This document shows, in pieces, positions 13,406-20,574 of a DNA stretch of 21,626 nucleotides (within the stretch, counting starts at the first letter, position 1; every line of letters begins with the position of its first letter). The notes under the pieces are model-generated. The model was not told where the DNA came from. It saw only the letters and a program-made list of their open reading frames with translations, and ran no database searches. The stretch covers positions 1-21,626 of the forward strand of contig JAKPQT010000714.1 in the NCBI GenBank assembly GCA_029555885.1, read 5' to 3'. Source of the stretch: Chloroflexota bacterium. Its GTDB lineage: Bacteria; Chloroflexota; Anaerolineae; CG2-30-64-16. Made by a program: the position numbers and the translations under genes.

Positions 13406-14196
13406 GCGGATTCGTCCTCGCCGGCAGTGGCTGCGCCTTCGGACGGGTCGGCAGCAGCGGCCGCATCACCATCGACGCTGGTAGCGGCTGCGGCAGGATT
13501 CTCACCGCGCTGTTGCAGACCACGGCGCACCATGGGTGGCGCAAACGTCGAGCGGCGCGTGCCTTCGAGGACGTCCTGCGGCAACTCGCCGAACTTCTCC
13601 AGCGCGACCCGCGCTGCGGCATTCTTCGCCGCGAAATCGTCGCGGGTGCAGCCCGAGTAGCGGTACTGCTGGGCCAGCGAGAACAGGCTGCGCAGCGCGT
13701 GCGCGCCCTCGTTGAGCCAGCGCTCCAAAGTGCTGCGGTCGATCAGCGCGGTGTGGTGGGCGAGGATCAGCTTGCGCGCGATGTCGTCGTAGTCGGCCAG
13801 CAGATAGACCGCCGCGAAGCCCAGTTGCGCGTTGACGAACAGCGGCAGCTTGACGGGTTGCACATTGAGGTTCTCGCCCAGGCTCAATGCCGCAGGCACG
13901 CCCGCCAGTGCCTGGTCCACTTGTTTGCGCAAGGTCTGCAGCGTGGTCCTGGTCTGGTCGAGCTTGTCCTCGATGCGCAGCATCCACCAGTCGCTGTAGG
14001 GGTCGTCCTGCTCCGAGCCGCGCTTCATCTTATTCATCACCGCGATGTAGCCGTTCAGGCCGACGATGCCGGGTCGCCCTTCGGCGGCGGCGCGGCCGTG
14101 CCAGATGCGGGAAGCGTGATGCGTGTGCAGCGTCAGCGACATCGCGCTGCGCAGGGAGCCGAGGTTGAGTTGCAATGGTTCGTTGCTGGTTGCCAT
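13402..14196 (-). CDS. ICE protein, PFL_4669 family (DUF1845/AcaB-like)
   Basis: A 264-residue protein of the PFL_4669 family of ICE proteins (TIGR03761), which I believe falls in the DUF1845 / AcaB-like group; AcaB is a transfer activator of IncC plasmids, so a regulatory role is possible but unproven here. Landmarks are LGSLRSAMSLTLHTHHASRIWHGR (residues ~12-35), GIVGLNGYIAVMNKMKRGSEQDDPYSDWWMLRIEDKL, LPLFVNAQLGFAAVYLLADYDDIARKLI, HHTALIDRSTLERWL and YRYSGCTRDDFAAKNAAA. The last ~45 residues are a low-complexity Ala/Asp tail. The ATG at 14196 has only a weak GAGCG site. It is first in the operon with DUF3158 and ssb, downstream of the repeat region at 14427-14633. Confidence 0.82.
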   Translation of the reverse strand: MATSNEPLQLNLGSLRSAMSLTLHTHHASRIWHGRAAAEGRPGIVGLNGYIAVMNKMKRGSEQDDPYSDWWMLRIEDKLDQTRTTLQTLRKQVDQALAGVPAALSLGENLNVQPVKLPLFVNAQLGFAAVYLLADYDDIARKLILAHHTALIDRSTLERWLNEGAHALRSLFSLAQQYRYSGCTRDDFAAKNAAARVALEKFGELPQDVLEGTRRSTFAPPMVRRGLQQRGENPAAAATSVDGDAAAAADPSEGAATAGEDESA

Positions 14197-14426
14197 GGTG
14201 AGCGCTCGCAGTTGGACAGGGAGCCGCCAGCATCCGCATGCAGCGGAAGGCAGTCAGTCAACAAACCGAAATGAGCCGGCCCCCGGTTCTATGCGCGCTG
14301 GCGGCGCAGCGCGCAACGGTCCCTTGGAGGCCGGAGCATTCACGTTGGCGCTCCGTGCCTCGGTCGTTGACGGTATGCGTACTGCACCGCACGTCGCGCT
14401 GCCGTTCGACACGATCCTTCGCCGCG

Positions 14427-14633
14427 CAGCCGTCCCCAGTGGACCGTTCCGTTGAGCGCCATGGAGGTCTGCTTCATGGTCTTGCAGGCGCTCTACTCAG
14501 GTTTTGCGCAGCATGTCGCGCCGTCGTCCGGCGTTTCACCACACAGCCGTCCCCTGGGGACCGTTTCTGCCGACCGCCAAGGAGGTCTGCTTCATGGCCT
14601 TGCCAGGCCCTGCGCTCAGGATTTGCGCAGCAG
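14427..14633. repeat. Imperfect ~118-bp tandem duplication of a gene end plus operator-like sites
   Basis: Two copies offset by 117-119 bases share TTTGCGCAGCA (14503 and 14622), GGAGGTCTGCTTCATGG (14463 and 14581) and CAGCCGTCCCC...GGACCGTT (14427 and 14544). Copy 1 contains the last codons of the STY4528 gene; copy 2 keeps a relic reading LLRK-T-stop outside any gene. Each copy carries a palindromic site: GTCCCC-T-GGGGAC at 14549-14561 and a one-mismatch version at 14432-14444. A third half-site (ACGGTCCC) lies at 14316-14323. The 419-base gap from 14197 to 14615 otherwise holds no gene and probably contains the promoter for the PFL_4669-DUF3158-ssb operon. Confidence 0.7.
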
Positions 14634-15848
14634 ATCGCGCAGGCGCTCGATGTGCTGCCGGGCCACCGCGGGCGGCACGACGTTGCGCGGCGGCTCGGGC
14701 GGTGGCGCTCGCGCCGCCGATGGTGTTGGCGCTGCCGGGCTGGTCTGCTTGGCCCACGCATTGAACTCGCCGCGCATGGCGCGCTGGATGATGCCGAACA
14801 GGTACCCGGCGGGGTTGCGGATGCCATGCTTGCCGCACCGTGCGGCCCACTCGTCCAGCACAGCCTGCCGCAGGGCAGCGTCCACTTGCTGCAACGCCAT
14901 CCTGGCGCCGGCTTGCTGTTCCGCCTTCAGTTCCGCGAAACGCTTGGGCCATTGCAGGTCGCCCAGCGCGCGCGCCTGCGCGGTAGTACGTACTTCATCA
15001 ATACGACTACTACGTACTGTACGGTCCTGCTTCGGATTCCGAAGAGCGCCGTCTGGCGCGGGTTTCGGCCCTGCTTCGGATTCCGAAGAAGGGCGTTCGC
15101 CATTCCGAAGAAGGCTGGCGGGCCCTTCTTCGGAATCGTGGATCGCATCCTCCTGTGGATAACTTGCGGTGGCGGTGATGCCCTGGTCGGCCAGGCGCTC
15201 GGCGAGCACTTGCAGCCGCGACGGCAAGGTGCGTCCGGACAACATCGGGTCGTCCGCGATCTCCTGGAGGGTGTTGAGTCCCACCACCTGGACGGCCTTG
15301 GCGGAATGCCCCAGCGACTGGCTGACCAGGGCCAGGTAGTCGGCGTCGAGCTGCATGGCCTCGAACAGTGTCAGGGGTTCGTCGTGCAGGACGTAGAGGT
15401 TTCCGAGGATGCGGCCGGTCTTGGGGTCGCGCCGTCGTCGCACGAGGCTCAGCCAGCGCGTCAGGCGCAGCAGCGTCAGCGCCCGCGCGACGGTCTCGTG
15501 GGAGGCTTGTCCCGCGCAGGGCATGGACGCCAGCCATGGGCGCAACTGCTCATAGGTCGGGAACGTCGTGACGCCGTCGTCGTTGAGCATCAGCCGGAAC
15601 ACCTGCCAGGCGTTGCGCTCCAGCGGTGTCAGGCGGCGGTCGACGAACAGCCGCCGCGGCACGCTCTCGTGCCGATTGCCACTGAATAGGAAGGCGTCGC
15701 CGGACGCCGCAGGCGTGGGCACTGCCATGGGCGCTGGCGCGCGGGGATTTGGATTGGGCGTGAGGTCCTTCAGCGCAGCGTCGAACAGGTCGGCGAGTGC
15801 GATGGGGCCTTGACGCGGGGCTCGTGGGGCGGTGTCGTCCACGGCCAT
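14616..15848 (-). CDS. STY4528-type pathogenicity-island replication protein
   Basis: A 410-residue protein of the STY4528 family, annotated as island replication proteins; the family resembles plasmid initiators with winged-helix DNA-binding regions. Visible features are RRLFVDRRLTPLERNAWQVFRLML (residues ~65-88), PTYEQLRPWLA, HETVARALTLLRLTRWLSLVRRRRDPKTGRILGNLYVLHDEPL (a winged-helix-like unit) and LGHSAKAVQVVGLNTLQEI. A disordered Ser/Glu/Pro linker covers ~235-290, and the C-terminal domain has KHGIRNPAGYLFGIIQRAMRGEFNAW, ending RLRDLLRKS. The DNA for the linker carries a palindrome cluster (14984-15136). The start codon lies 3 bases after the DUF2857 stop, so translation is coupled. Host-independent replication of the excised ICE is the likely role. 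Confidence 0.8.
   Translation of the reverse strand: MAVDDTAPRAPRQGPIALADLFDAALKDLTPNPNPRAPAPMAVPTPAASGDAFLFSGNRHESVPRRLFVDRRLTPLERNAWQVFRLMLNDDGVTTFPTYEQLRPWLASMPCAGQASHETVARALTLLRLTRWLSLVRRRRDPKTGRILGNLYVLHDEPLTLFEAMQLDADYLALVSQSLGHSAKAVQVVGLNTLQEIADDPMLSGRTLPSRLQVLAERLADQGITATASYPQEDAIHDSEEGPASLLRNGERPSSESEAGPKPAPDGALRNPKQDRTVRSSRIDEVRTTAQARALGDLQWPKRFAELKAEQQAGARMALQQVDAALRQAVLDEWAARCGKHGIRNPAGYLFGIIQRAMRGEFNAWAKQTSPAAPTPSAARAPPPEPPRNVVPPAVARQHIERLRDLLRKS
14984..15136. repeat. Palindrome/iteron-like cluster inside the replication gene
   Basis: CTTCGGATTCCGAAG occurs twice (15030-15044 and 15074-15088) within identical 20-base blocks 44 bases apart. ATTCCGAAGAAGG and CCTTCTTCGGAAT form a perfect 13-bp inverted repeat (15102-15114 / 15124-15136). 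TAGTACGTACT (14984-14994) and TACTACGTACT (15008-15018) are 24 bases apart and contain the palindrome AGTACGTACT. The codons here (GTA, AGT, ATT, CGT) are atypical for the gene. Candidate initiator binding sites, origin or operator. Confidence 0.65.
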
Positions 15849-15851
15849 GGC

Positions 15852-16412
15852 CTAGTCCAATCCCTGATCGACCCAGTTCCTGATCGCGGCCCAGACCACC
15901 GAGAGCGGCAGTGACATGCCCTCGGCCAGGTCCATGGCCGCATCGAGAATCGAGGTCTCATCCTCCAGATCGACGTTCCTGCTGCTGGTCACGGCTTTCC
16001 ATTGCCGCCAAAGTTCGGTGTCCTGGGTCTCGTCCAGGACGGGGTGGCGCCCCTTGCGCTTGGGCAGGCCGAGGATCTCCCGCCGCAGGGCGACTTCCTG
16101 ATGGGTCAGGCCATAGAAGCGGCTGACCATCTCCGTGCTGGCCCCCAGCCGCAGCATGCGATCGACCGTGGCGATTTCCTTCTCCACGTCCTGTGCCTGG
16201 TTGAGCAGGCGCTGCAGCACTTCGCGGTTGACCGTGACCGAGCACCACGAGACGCTGGCGTTGGCCAGCACGCTGATCAGCGCGGGGTGCTTGAGCGCAT
16301 CCAGCTCGGCCTCGCCGAAGCCCATGGCCTTGCAGCGGCGCAGTTGGCCGTTGCGAAGGTCATACAGCGCCTGGGCAATCACGGCCTGGTTGAGCGGATG
16401 CGATGTGGACAT
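15852..16412 (-). CDS. DUF2857 protein, BisC-position regulator
   Basis: A 186-residue protein with a DUF2857 domain. Landmarks are HPLNQAVIAQALYDLRNGQLRRCKAMGF (residues ~5-32), SWCSVTVNREVLQRLLNQAQ, the helix-turn-helix-like DRMLRLGASTEMVSRFYGLTHQEVALRREILGLPKRKGRHP (~83-123), TELWRQWKAV and a C-terminal amphipathic helix. In ICEclc the gene directly downstream of parB encodes, as I recall, BisC, the FlhC-like partner of the bistability activator BisDC; this gene has the same position and fold features. The ATG at 16412 is chosen because GGGAGG lies 6 bases upstream; a GTG at 16430 overlapping the parB stop is possible. It lies 3 bases before the STY4528 start. Confidence 0.78.
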   Translation of the reverse strand: MSTSHPLNQAVIAQALYDLRNGQLRRCKAMGFGEAELDALKHPALISVLANASVSWCSVTVNREVLQRLLNQAQDVEKEIATVDRMLRLGASTEMVSRFYGLTHQEVALRREILGLPKRKGRHPVLDETQDTELWRQWKAVTSSRNVDLEDETSILDAAMDLAEGMSLPLSVVWAAIRNWVDQGLD

Positions 16413-16426
16413 GCGGCCTCCCTCGC

Positions 16427-18100
16427 TCACGTCCCGGGCGCCGTGGTGCCGGCTTCCAGGTCCAGCAGACGCCGGGCCAGGCGGAGCAGCCGAAATAGCT
16501 TGACCAACGCCGTGTCGCTCAAGCGCCTTGTGCAGTCGCCGTGGTGTTGACCCTGGCCGTGCAGCAGTGCTGGCAAGTCGGCGGCGAGCTGCGCGCCATC
16601 CACGCCCGCTTCAGCAGTGGGCTGACCCGTCAGAGTGATGAGCAGCGCCAGCACCGCCCGGCCGAGCGGCGATGGTGCATGGGCGGGCGCGCAGCAAACG
16701 AAGCCGATGCCATCGGAGCGATCCTCGATGCACTCGTCCAGGGCTGCCTCCCCGGCGATCTCGCGCGCGAACTGCGCGATGTGGATGCGCAGCCGATCGG
16801 GCGTGTCCAGGCCGGCGTCGATGTACCAGACGTCGGAGATCGGATAGAGCCCGCCGGCTTGCACCGGGATGGACTGCAGCACGCTCGCCGAGAAGTCGGG
16901 CGGCAGCGCATCGCCCAACTGGTCGGCAACCATGCGCTGGATCGACTGCAGCCGTTCGGTCGTCGGTGCCGGCGAGACGATGTGCTCGAGAAGCAGATCG
17001 CCTGGTGCGGCCGTGGGGCTTTCCGTTGTCGTCTCTCGGGCCGTATCCTCGCGCAAGGTGGGCTCGGACGCCGGAGGGCTGGCGGGTGGAGGACTGGCCG
17101 CCGCTGCAGGCTTGGCGATGGACGATGCTACGCCCGGGGGAGGCGGCGTGCCGGCGGTGGGCGAAGGCAACGCCGGCGGCGCCGCAGGTGGCGTCGGGTC
17201 ACTGACCAGCGCCCGGTGGCGGCTTTCCGATTCGGTCAGGTCCAGCGCCAACACGTCGTAGCCGATGCCCAGCAGCTCGGACATCTGGCCGATCAGCTCG
17301 TCCTGCACGCGCTGCGGCGCGAACTCGTCGCCCTGCGTGTCGAACTGCGCCAGCACCTCCTGAAAGAAGCTGTCGAAGTCCAGCGGCAGCGTGCGGTCCT
17401 TGGCATAGTGCTCCCAGGTGCGCTTGCAGGCCGTCCGCATGACCGACAGCCGCTCGACCTGGTGGCGCCCCAGGCCGCCATAGAGCACAGTGGGAATGGC
17501 GGGCAGCAGGTAGCGCACCGCGTCGGCCATGCGGGTGATGTGCGACCGCTGGACGGGGAACCCATCGGCCGCCAGGCGGCGGGCCAGTTCCGACTGGCTC
17601 AGGGCGGCGCTACTCTCCTGCTCGTAGAACTCGCGTGCTTTCTCGACGCCGAGCGCGCGCTCGATGAACGTGAGGCCACCGCGCAGTTCGTTCTCGGCAA
17701 GATGCCCGGTCAGCGCGACGATTTCACCGCGCTCCGGCCATGGCCGAAACAGGCACGATATGCGGAAGAAGCGTTCGTCCTTGGTCTCCGACCAGAGTTC
17801 GCGCAGGATCGCCAGCCGCGTGTTGCCGCCGTTGCGGATGATGTAGTGGTCCTCGCCGGGCCGGCGGGTGATGGCTGGCGCCGCGTCCAGGCCGCGCTCG
17901 CGGATGGACGCCTTGATTTCCTCGTAGGCGGGGTTGCGCTTCATGCGCGGGTCATGGTCGTAGGGCCGCAGCTGGTCCAGCGTCACGACCATGGGCGTGT
18001 CCGCGATCGGGTCGCTCAAGGCCGTAGCCGCTGGGCCGCTGCGCTCGAAGCCGGCCGCGAGCAGCTTGCCGGCCATGTCCTGCGAGGTCATGTCAGCCAT
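16427..18100 (-). CDS. parB: ICE ParB-family protein, BisD position
   Basis: A 557-residue ParB-family protein of the ICE type (TIGR03764-like). The N-terminal ParB/sulfiredoxin-like domain covers ~35-130 with VVTLDQLRPYDHDPRMKRNPAYEEIKASI and NGGNTRLAILREL in place of the classical GERRxRA box. A helix-turn-helix-like LSQSELARRLAADGFPVQRSHITRM follows at ~170-195, then a long Pro/Ala/Ser linker (~310-370) and a C-terminal domain rich in helices (~380-557). In ICEclc this position encodes, as I recall, BisD, which with BisC activates late promoters, so a transcriptional rather than purely partitioning role is likely. The ATG at 18100 has GAGGGG upstream and overlaps the shi stop by 8 bases. 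Confidence 0.85.
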   Translation of the reverse strand: MADMTSQDMAGKLLAAGFERSGPAATALSDPIADTPMVVTLDQLRPYDHDPRMKRNPAYEEIKASIRERGLDAAPAITRRPGEDHYIIRNGGNTRLAILRELWSETKDERFFRISCLFRPWPERGEIVALTGHLAENELRGGLTFIERALGVEKAREFYEQESSAALSQSELARRLAADGFPVQRSHITRMADAVRYLLPAIPTVLYGGLGRHQVERLSVMRTACKRTWEHYAKDRTLPLDFDSFFQEVLAQFDTQGDEFAPQRVQDELIGQMSELLGIGYDVLALDLTESESRHRALVSDPTPPAAPPALPSPTAGTPPPPGVASSIAKPAAAASPPPASPPASEPTLREDTARETTTESPTAAPGDLLLEHIVSPAPTTERLQSIQRMVADQLGDALPPDFSASVLQSIPVQAGGLYPISDVWYIDAGLDTPDRLRIHIAQFAREIAGEAALDECIEDRSDGIGFVCCAPAHAPSPLGRAVLALLITLTGQPTAEAGVDGAQLAADLPALLHGQGQHHGDCTRRLSDTALVKLFRLLRLARRLLDLEAGTTAPGT

Positions 18101-18362
18101 GGCCGCACCCCTCGCAGTCCCCACGACCGCCGGCCGGCGCCATGCGGGCCTCTCGCTCGGCGCGGCGGATCTGCGCACGGGCGTTCAATTCGGCCCGGTG
18201 GTCGCTCGCGGTCGAACTGGTGTAGATCGCCGCGCAGCCGGCCTTGGTGAACTTGAGGTGCCCGCCCGGCGTGCGCTTGACGTGCCAGCCTTCACCGACC
18301 GCGAACTCGATCAGCGCGCGCAGCCGCTTGTGGCCGCGGGCCAGTTCATGTGCGTTCGCCAT
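18093..18362 (-). CDS. Small HicA-like protein in the 'shi' position
   Basis: An 89-residue basic protein. Residues ~10-55 (HKRLRALIEFAVGEGWHVKR, then TPGGHLKFTKAGCAAIYTSSTASDHR) follow the helix-strand-strand pattern of HicA-type dsRNA-binding-like proteins, with a GGH in the place of the HicA GSH active histidine. A charged helix (RRAEREARMAP) and a Gly/Cys-rich tail follow. It sits exactly where ICEclc has the small gene shi between parA and parB. The ATG at 18362 has GGGAGG 5-8 bases upstream and overlaps parA by 17 bases; its stop overlaps parB. Toxin activity is not implied: no hicB partner is adjacent. Confidence 0.7.
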   Translation of the reverse strand: MANAHELARGHKRLRALIEFAVGEGWHVKRTPGGHLKFTKAGCAAIYTSSTASDHRAELNARAQIRRAEREARMAPAGGRGDCEGCGHG

Positions 18363-19221
18363 GGGACCTCCCGGCATCAAGAGGACGTGGCGGGCGACCG
18401 GACATTGCGGCAAATCTGTCCTGCCATTGCGGGAACAGCTCGCTTGCGAGCGCGCGCATCGTGTCGAGCGAGGCCGGCGCGACCCTGCCGGGCGGCTGGC
18501 GGTGCTCGACCCGATGCACCGGCAGGCCGCGCGTCGCGGCGCGCGGATAGGCTTCGATGGCTGGCACGTCGGTGGCGAGCACGCGGATGCCGGCATGGTC
18601 TTGGAACAGGTCGCGCAGGGCCTGCTGGATCAGTCGGGCGTTCGCCGACACCGGGTGGACGCGGTTGATGAGCAGGTGCAGCGGCGGCGGTTCGATGCCC
18701 AGGTGCCGGTACGGCGCGATGTCTTCGAGCAACTGCATGGTGCCGCGTCGAAGCTCCCGGGCCGCGAGGATTTCCGGCGTGACGGGCGACAGCGCAAGGT
18801 CGGAGGCGAGCACCGCCATCTCCAGCAGCACGGAACGCGCGCCCTGGGTGTCGATCAGCACCAGGTCGTAGAGGGGAGCAAGTGCTGGCAGCAGATGCCG
18901 CAGCCGCAGGCGGCCATCCGGCGCATGCAGCAATAAGGTGTTCAGCTCGCCCCGGTGGTCGTTGGACAGCACCAGGTCCAGGCCCGCGATGATCGTGCGG
19001 GACACGAGCTGGCCAAGGTCGCGCTCGTTGAAGGCCAACAGCTCATAGATGCCGCCCGGCGCGCGCTGGGTCAGTTCGTAGTAGGAGGACAAGGTGGGCT
19101 GCACGTCGAGATCGAGCAGCAGCACGCGCAGGCCCGCGTCCGCGGCGAGCCCGCCCAGGTTGGCGGCCGTCGTGGTCTTACCGACGCCGCCCTTCGTTGA
19201 AATGATGGATACGACCTGCAT
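18346..19221 (-). CDS. parA: ParA/Soj-type partition ATPase
   Basis: A 291-residue ParA/MinD-family ATPase (Soj of PAGI-type islands). The deviant Walker A is KGGVGKTTT at residues 10-18, preceded by VVSIIST. The switch region LLLDLDVQPTLSSYY departs from the usual DxDPQGN, and the Walker B strand is DLVLIDTQGA. A LLINRVHP strand and a C-terminal LDTMRALASELFPQW helix complete the fold. It likely acts with ParB in maintenance of the excised element or in the regulatory circuit. The ATG at 19221 follows the alpA stop by 42 bases, with a modest GGAGAG-type site upstream. The 3' end overlaps shi, consistent with one alpA-parA-shi-parB-DUF2857 operon. Confidence 0.93.
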   Translation of the reverse strand: MQVVSIISTKGGVGKTTTAANLGGLAADAGLRVLLLDLDVQPTLSSYYELTQRAPGGIYELLAFNERDLGQLVSRTIIAGLDLVLSNDHRGELNTLLLHAPDGRLRLRHLLPALAPLYDLVLIDTQGARSVLLEMAVLASDLALSPVTPEILAARELRRGTMQLLEDIAPYRHLGIEPPPLHLLINRVHPVSANARLIQQALRDLFQDHAGIRVLATDVPAIEAYPRAATRGLPVHRVEHRQPPGRVAPASLDTMRALASELFPQWQDRFAAMSGRPPRPLDAGRSHGERT

Positions 19222-19263
19222 GGCGCTCTCCGGCTGGGAATGGGAAGTCCGCGGGAGAACGGG

Positions 19264-19476
19264 TCAGGTCCGGTGGTTGAGGCGCTCGGCGATCCACTGG
19301 TCGATTTCGATCGAATCCCAGCCGACGGCGCGCACGCCCAGGCGCAGCGCCTGGGGAAACTGGCGCTTCTTCATCAGGTTGTAAATGTGGGCGCGTTTGA
19401 AGCCGGACTTGGCTTCGACTTCATCGAGCCGCAGGATGCGGCGCTCGTTCGGCGGGAGTACAGGGGGCTGCGACAT
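19264..19476 (-). CDS. alpA: AlpA-family transcriptional regulator
   Basis: A 70-residue AlpA-family (MerR-like winged helix) regulator. The sequence shows ILRLDEVEAKSGFKRAHIYNLMKKRQFPQALRLGVRAVGWDSIEIDQWI, the classic pattern of a 'choose the excisionase/regulator' helix-turn-helix followed by the W..EI..WI signature. AlpA proteins activate excision or integrase genes in prophages and islands; here it heads the parA operon, as in ICEclc. The ATG at 19476 has AGGAG 9-12 bases upstream and is preferred over an in-frame GTG at 19485, which would overlap that site. The promoter with two palindromes lies at 19520-19563. Confidence 0.92.
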   Translation of the reverse strand: MSQPPVLPPNERRILRLDEVEAKSGFKRAHIYNLMKKRQFPQALRLGVRAVGWDSIEIDQWIAERLNHRT

Positions 19477-19519
19477 GGCGGTCACTCCTGAACGCTCGGT
19501 GGCGTTTGTTGGCGTGACC

Positions 19520-19563
19520 TCTATTCAATAGACCTGGCTGCGGAAAGACATTGCAAATGCAAT
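19520..19563 (-). promoter_or_regulatory. alpA promoter with two palindromes
   Basis: On the minus strand TTGCAA (19551-19556) and TCTATT (19527-19532) are spaced 18 bases, like a sigma-70 promoter with a poor -10. Each element sits in a perfect palindrome: ATTGCA-AA-TGCAAT (19550-19563) over the -35, and TCTATT-C-AATAGA (19520-19532) over the -10. Predicted start of transcription is about 45 bases before the alpA ATG. These are candidate sites for a BisR-type activator or autorepressor. Confidence 0.5.
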
Positions 19564-19595
19564 CTCCGCGGTTGCACATACAAGCTGGAAAAACC

Positions 19596-20342
19596 TCATG
19601 CGCTTGCGCTACGGACGTACTTCCTGGCGTTGGCGAACTTGCCGTTCAAGGTTCGCTCCGTGATGCCCATGGTGCCGCCGAAGTGGGCGACCAATGCCGA
19701 GACGAGTGCCTCCTGTGTTTTGAAGCTGGAATAGGGCACACCCGAAGGGGACTGGCCCAGCATCAGCGTCAGCATCCCGCCGATGATGTTGAGATACGTC
19801 GTCTCCGCTCGCTCGCTGATCTCGCATTGCTTGGAAGCCAGCAGCGCGGTGGACTGCTTGAGCAAGGTGTCGCGCTGCTCCTGCAATTCCTGCATCTGGC
19901 GACGCGCATGCTCCAGGGCCGCCTGAAGGGCCAGTCGCTCGATCAGGATCGCCTGTCCTGTTTCCAAGGTGATAAAAGGATGCGCCATGCGTTCGCCACG
20001 GCTGAACAGGAATCCTGGCCGGTGCTCGGGATAGTGGTTGCGCATCCAGCGCTTCAGATCGACATGGCGAACGGTCAGATCCGGCGACTGCAGCAGCTTC
20101 GGATCATTGAGCGTGATGCCGTTCTGGCCGTAGGGCAGCTCCCCGTTGAGGATGCCGTCATAGATACGCTCCGAGTACAGCCGGCACTCATTCCATCGCG
20201 GGCAATTCAACGATGGAGGCAGGAAGCGCGGTGACGCGATCGCAGCCAGGATCATCGGCAGGTACCGCAGCAACCCGGCCCACCGTATGGCAGCCTCGAT
20301 GGGACGATAGAACACCTTCGATGTTGGAATGTCCTTGTGCAT
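19596..20342 (-). CDS. Candidate BisR-type bistability regulator
   Basis: A 248-residue soluble protein with a central coiled coil (ALQAALEHARRQMQELQE, then QRDTLLKQSTALLASK; residues ~138-175). Its C-terminal domain reads ETTYLNIIGGMLTLMLGQSPSGVPYSSFKTQEALVSALVAHFGGTMGITERTLNGKFANARK, a recurrent C-terminal module of uncharacterised mobile-element proteins. The N-terminal half has a LYSERIYDGILNGELPYG element and a VRHVDLKRWMRNHYPEHRPGFLF segment reminiscent of excisionase-like wings. It lies directly upstream of alpA in the same orientation, the place of ICEclc bisR as I recall it, hence the call. The ATG at 20342 has AAAGGAGA 8-12 bases upstream. The stop lies 33 bases from the alpA promoter palindrome. 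Confidence 0.55.
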   Translation of the reverse strand: MHKDIPTSKVFYRPIEAAIRWAGLLRYLPMILAAIASPRFLPPSLNCPRWNECRLYSERIYDGILNGELPYGQNGITLNDPKLLQSPDLTVRHVDLKRWMRNHYPEHRPGFLFSRGERMAHPFITLETGQAILIERLALQAALEHARRQMQELQEQRDTLLKQSTALLASKQCEISERAETTYLNIIGGMLTLMLGQSPSGVPYSSFKTQEALVSALVAHFGGTMGITERTLNGKFANARKYVRSASA

Positions 20343-20370
20343 GTCTTCGTCTCCTTTCGGAAGCGCTACA

Positions 20371-20574
20371 TCACCGGCTCCTTTCTTGCCCTGCCAAGGG
20401 CTGCTGTGTCGTTATGACCTTCCGCGGGTGCCTGGGAAGATGCCCTGAACGTAGACGGGCGAGGTGATTGGTTTGGCGTCCGCTGTAGGTGGCCTCGTCT
20501 TGCTCGTTGTGCAAGAATCGATCGGTTGCCGGCCCATCGAGCGATGAGGACGAAAGCTCGATATTGGCGCTCAC
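20371..20574 (-). CDS. Possible small protein upstream of the bisR-like gene (67 aa)
   Basis: A 67-residue hydrophilic open frame beginning at a GTG that overlaps the preceding stop in a GTGA, and ending 28 bases before the ATG at 20342. It begins MSANIELSSSSLDGPATDRF and ends in a basic tail. No family is recognised. Only the tight, co-directional packing argues that it is real. Confidence 0.3.
   Translation of the reverse strand: MSANIELSSSSLDGPATDRFLHNEQDEATYSGRQTNHLARLRSGHLPRHPRKVITTQQPLAGQERSR

Noticed and set aside
14238..15689. 483-codon plus-strand open frame opposite the STY4528 gene
   Set aside because: Shadow of the replication gene; no Shine-Dalgarno and low-complexity translation.
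16541..18250. 569-codon plus-strand open frame opposite parB
   Set aside because: Antisense to a ParB-family gene; the translation is Arg/Gly/Ala-rich without family features.
18093..18362. HicAB toxin-antitoxin pair
   Set aside because: Only a HicA-like fold is visible, no hicB is next to it, and the gene overlaps parA and parB as an operon component.
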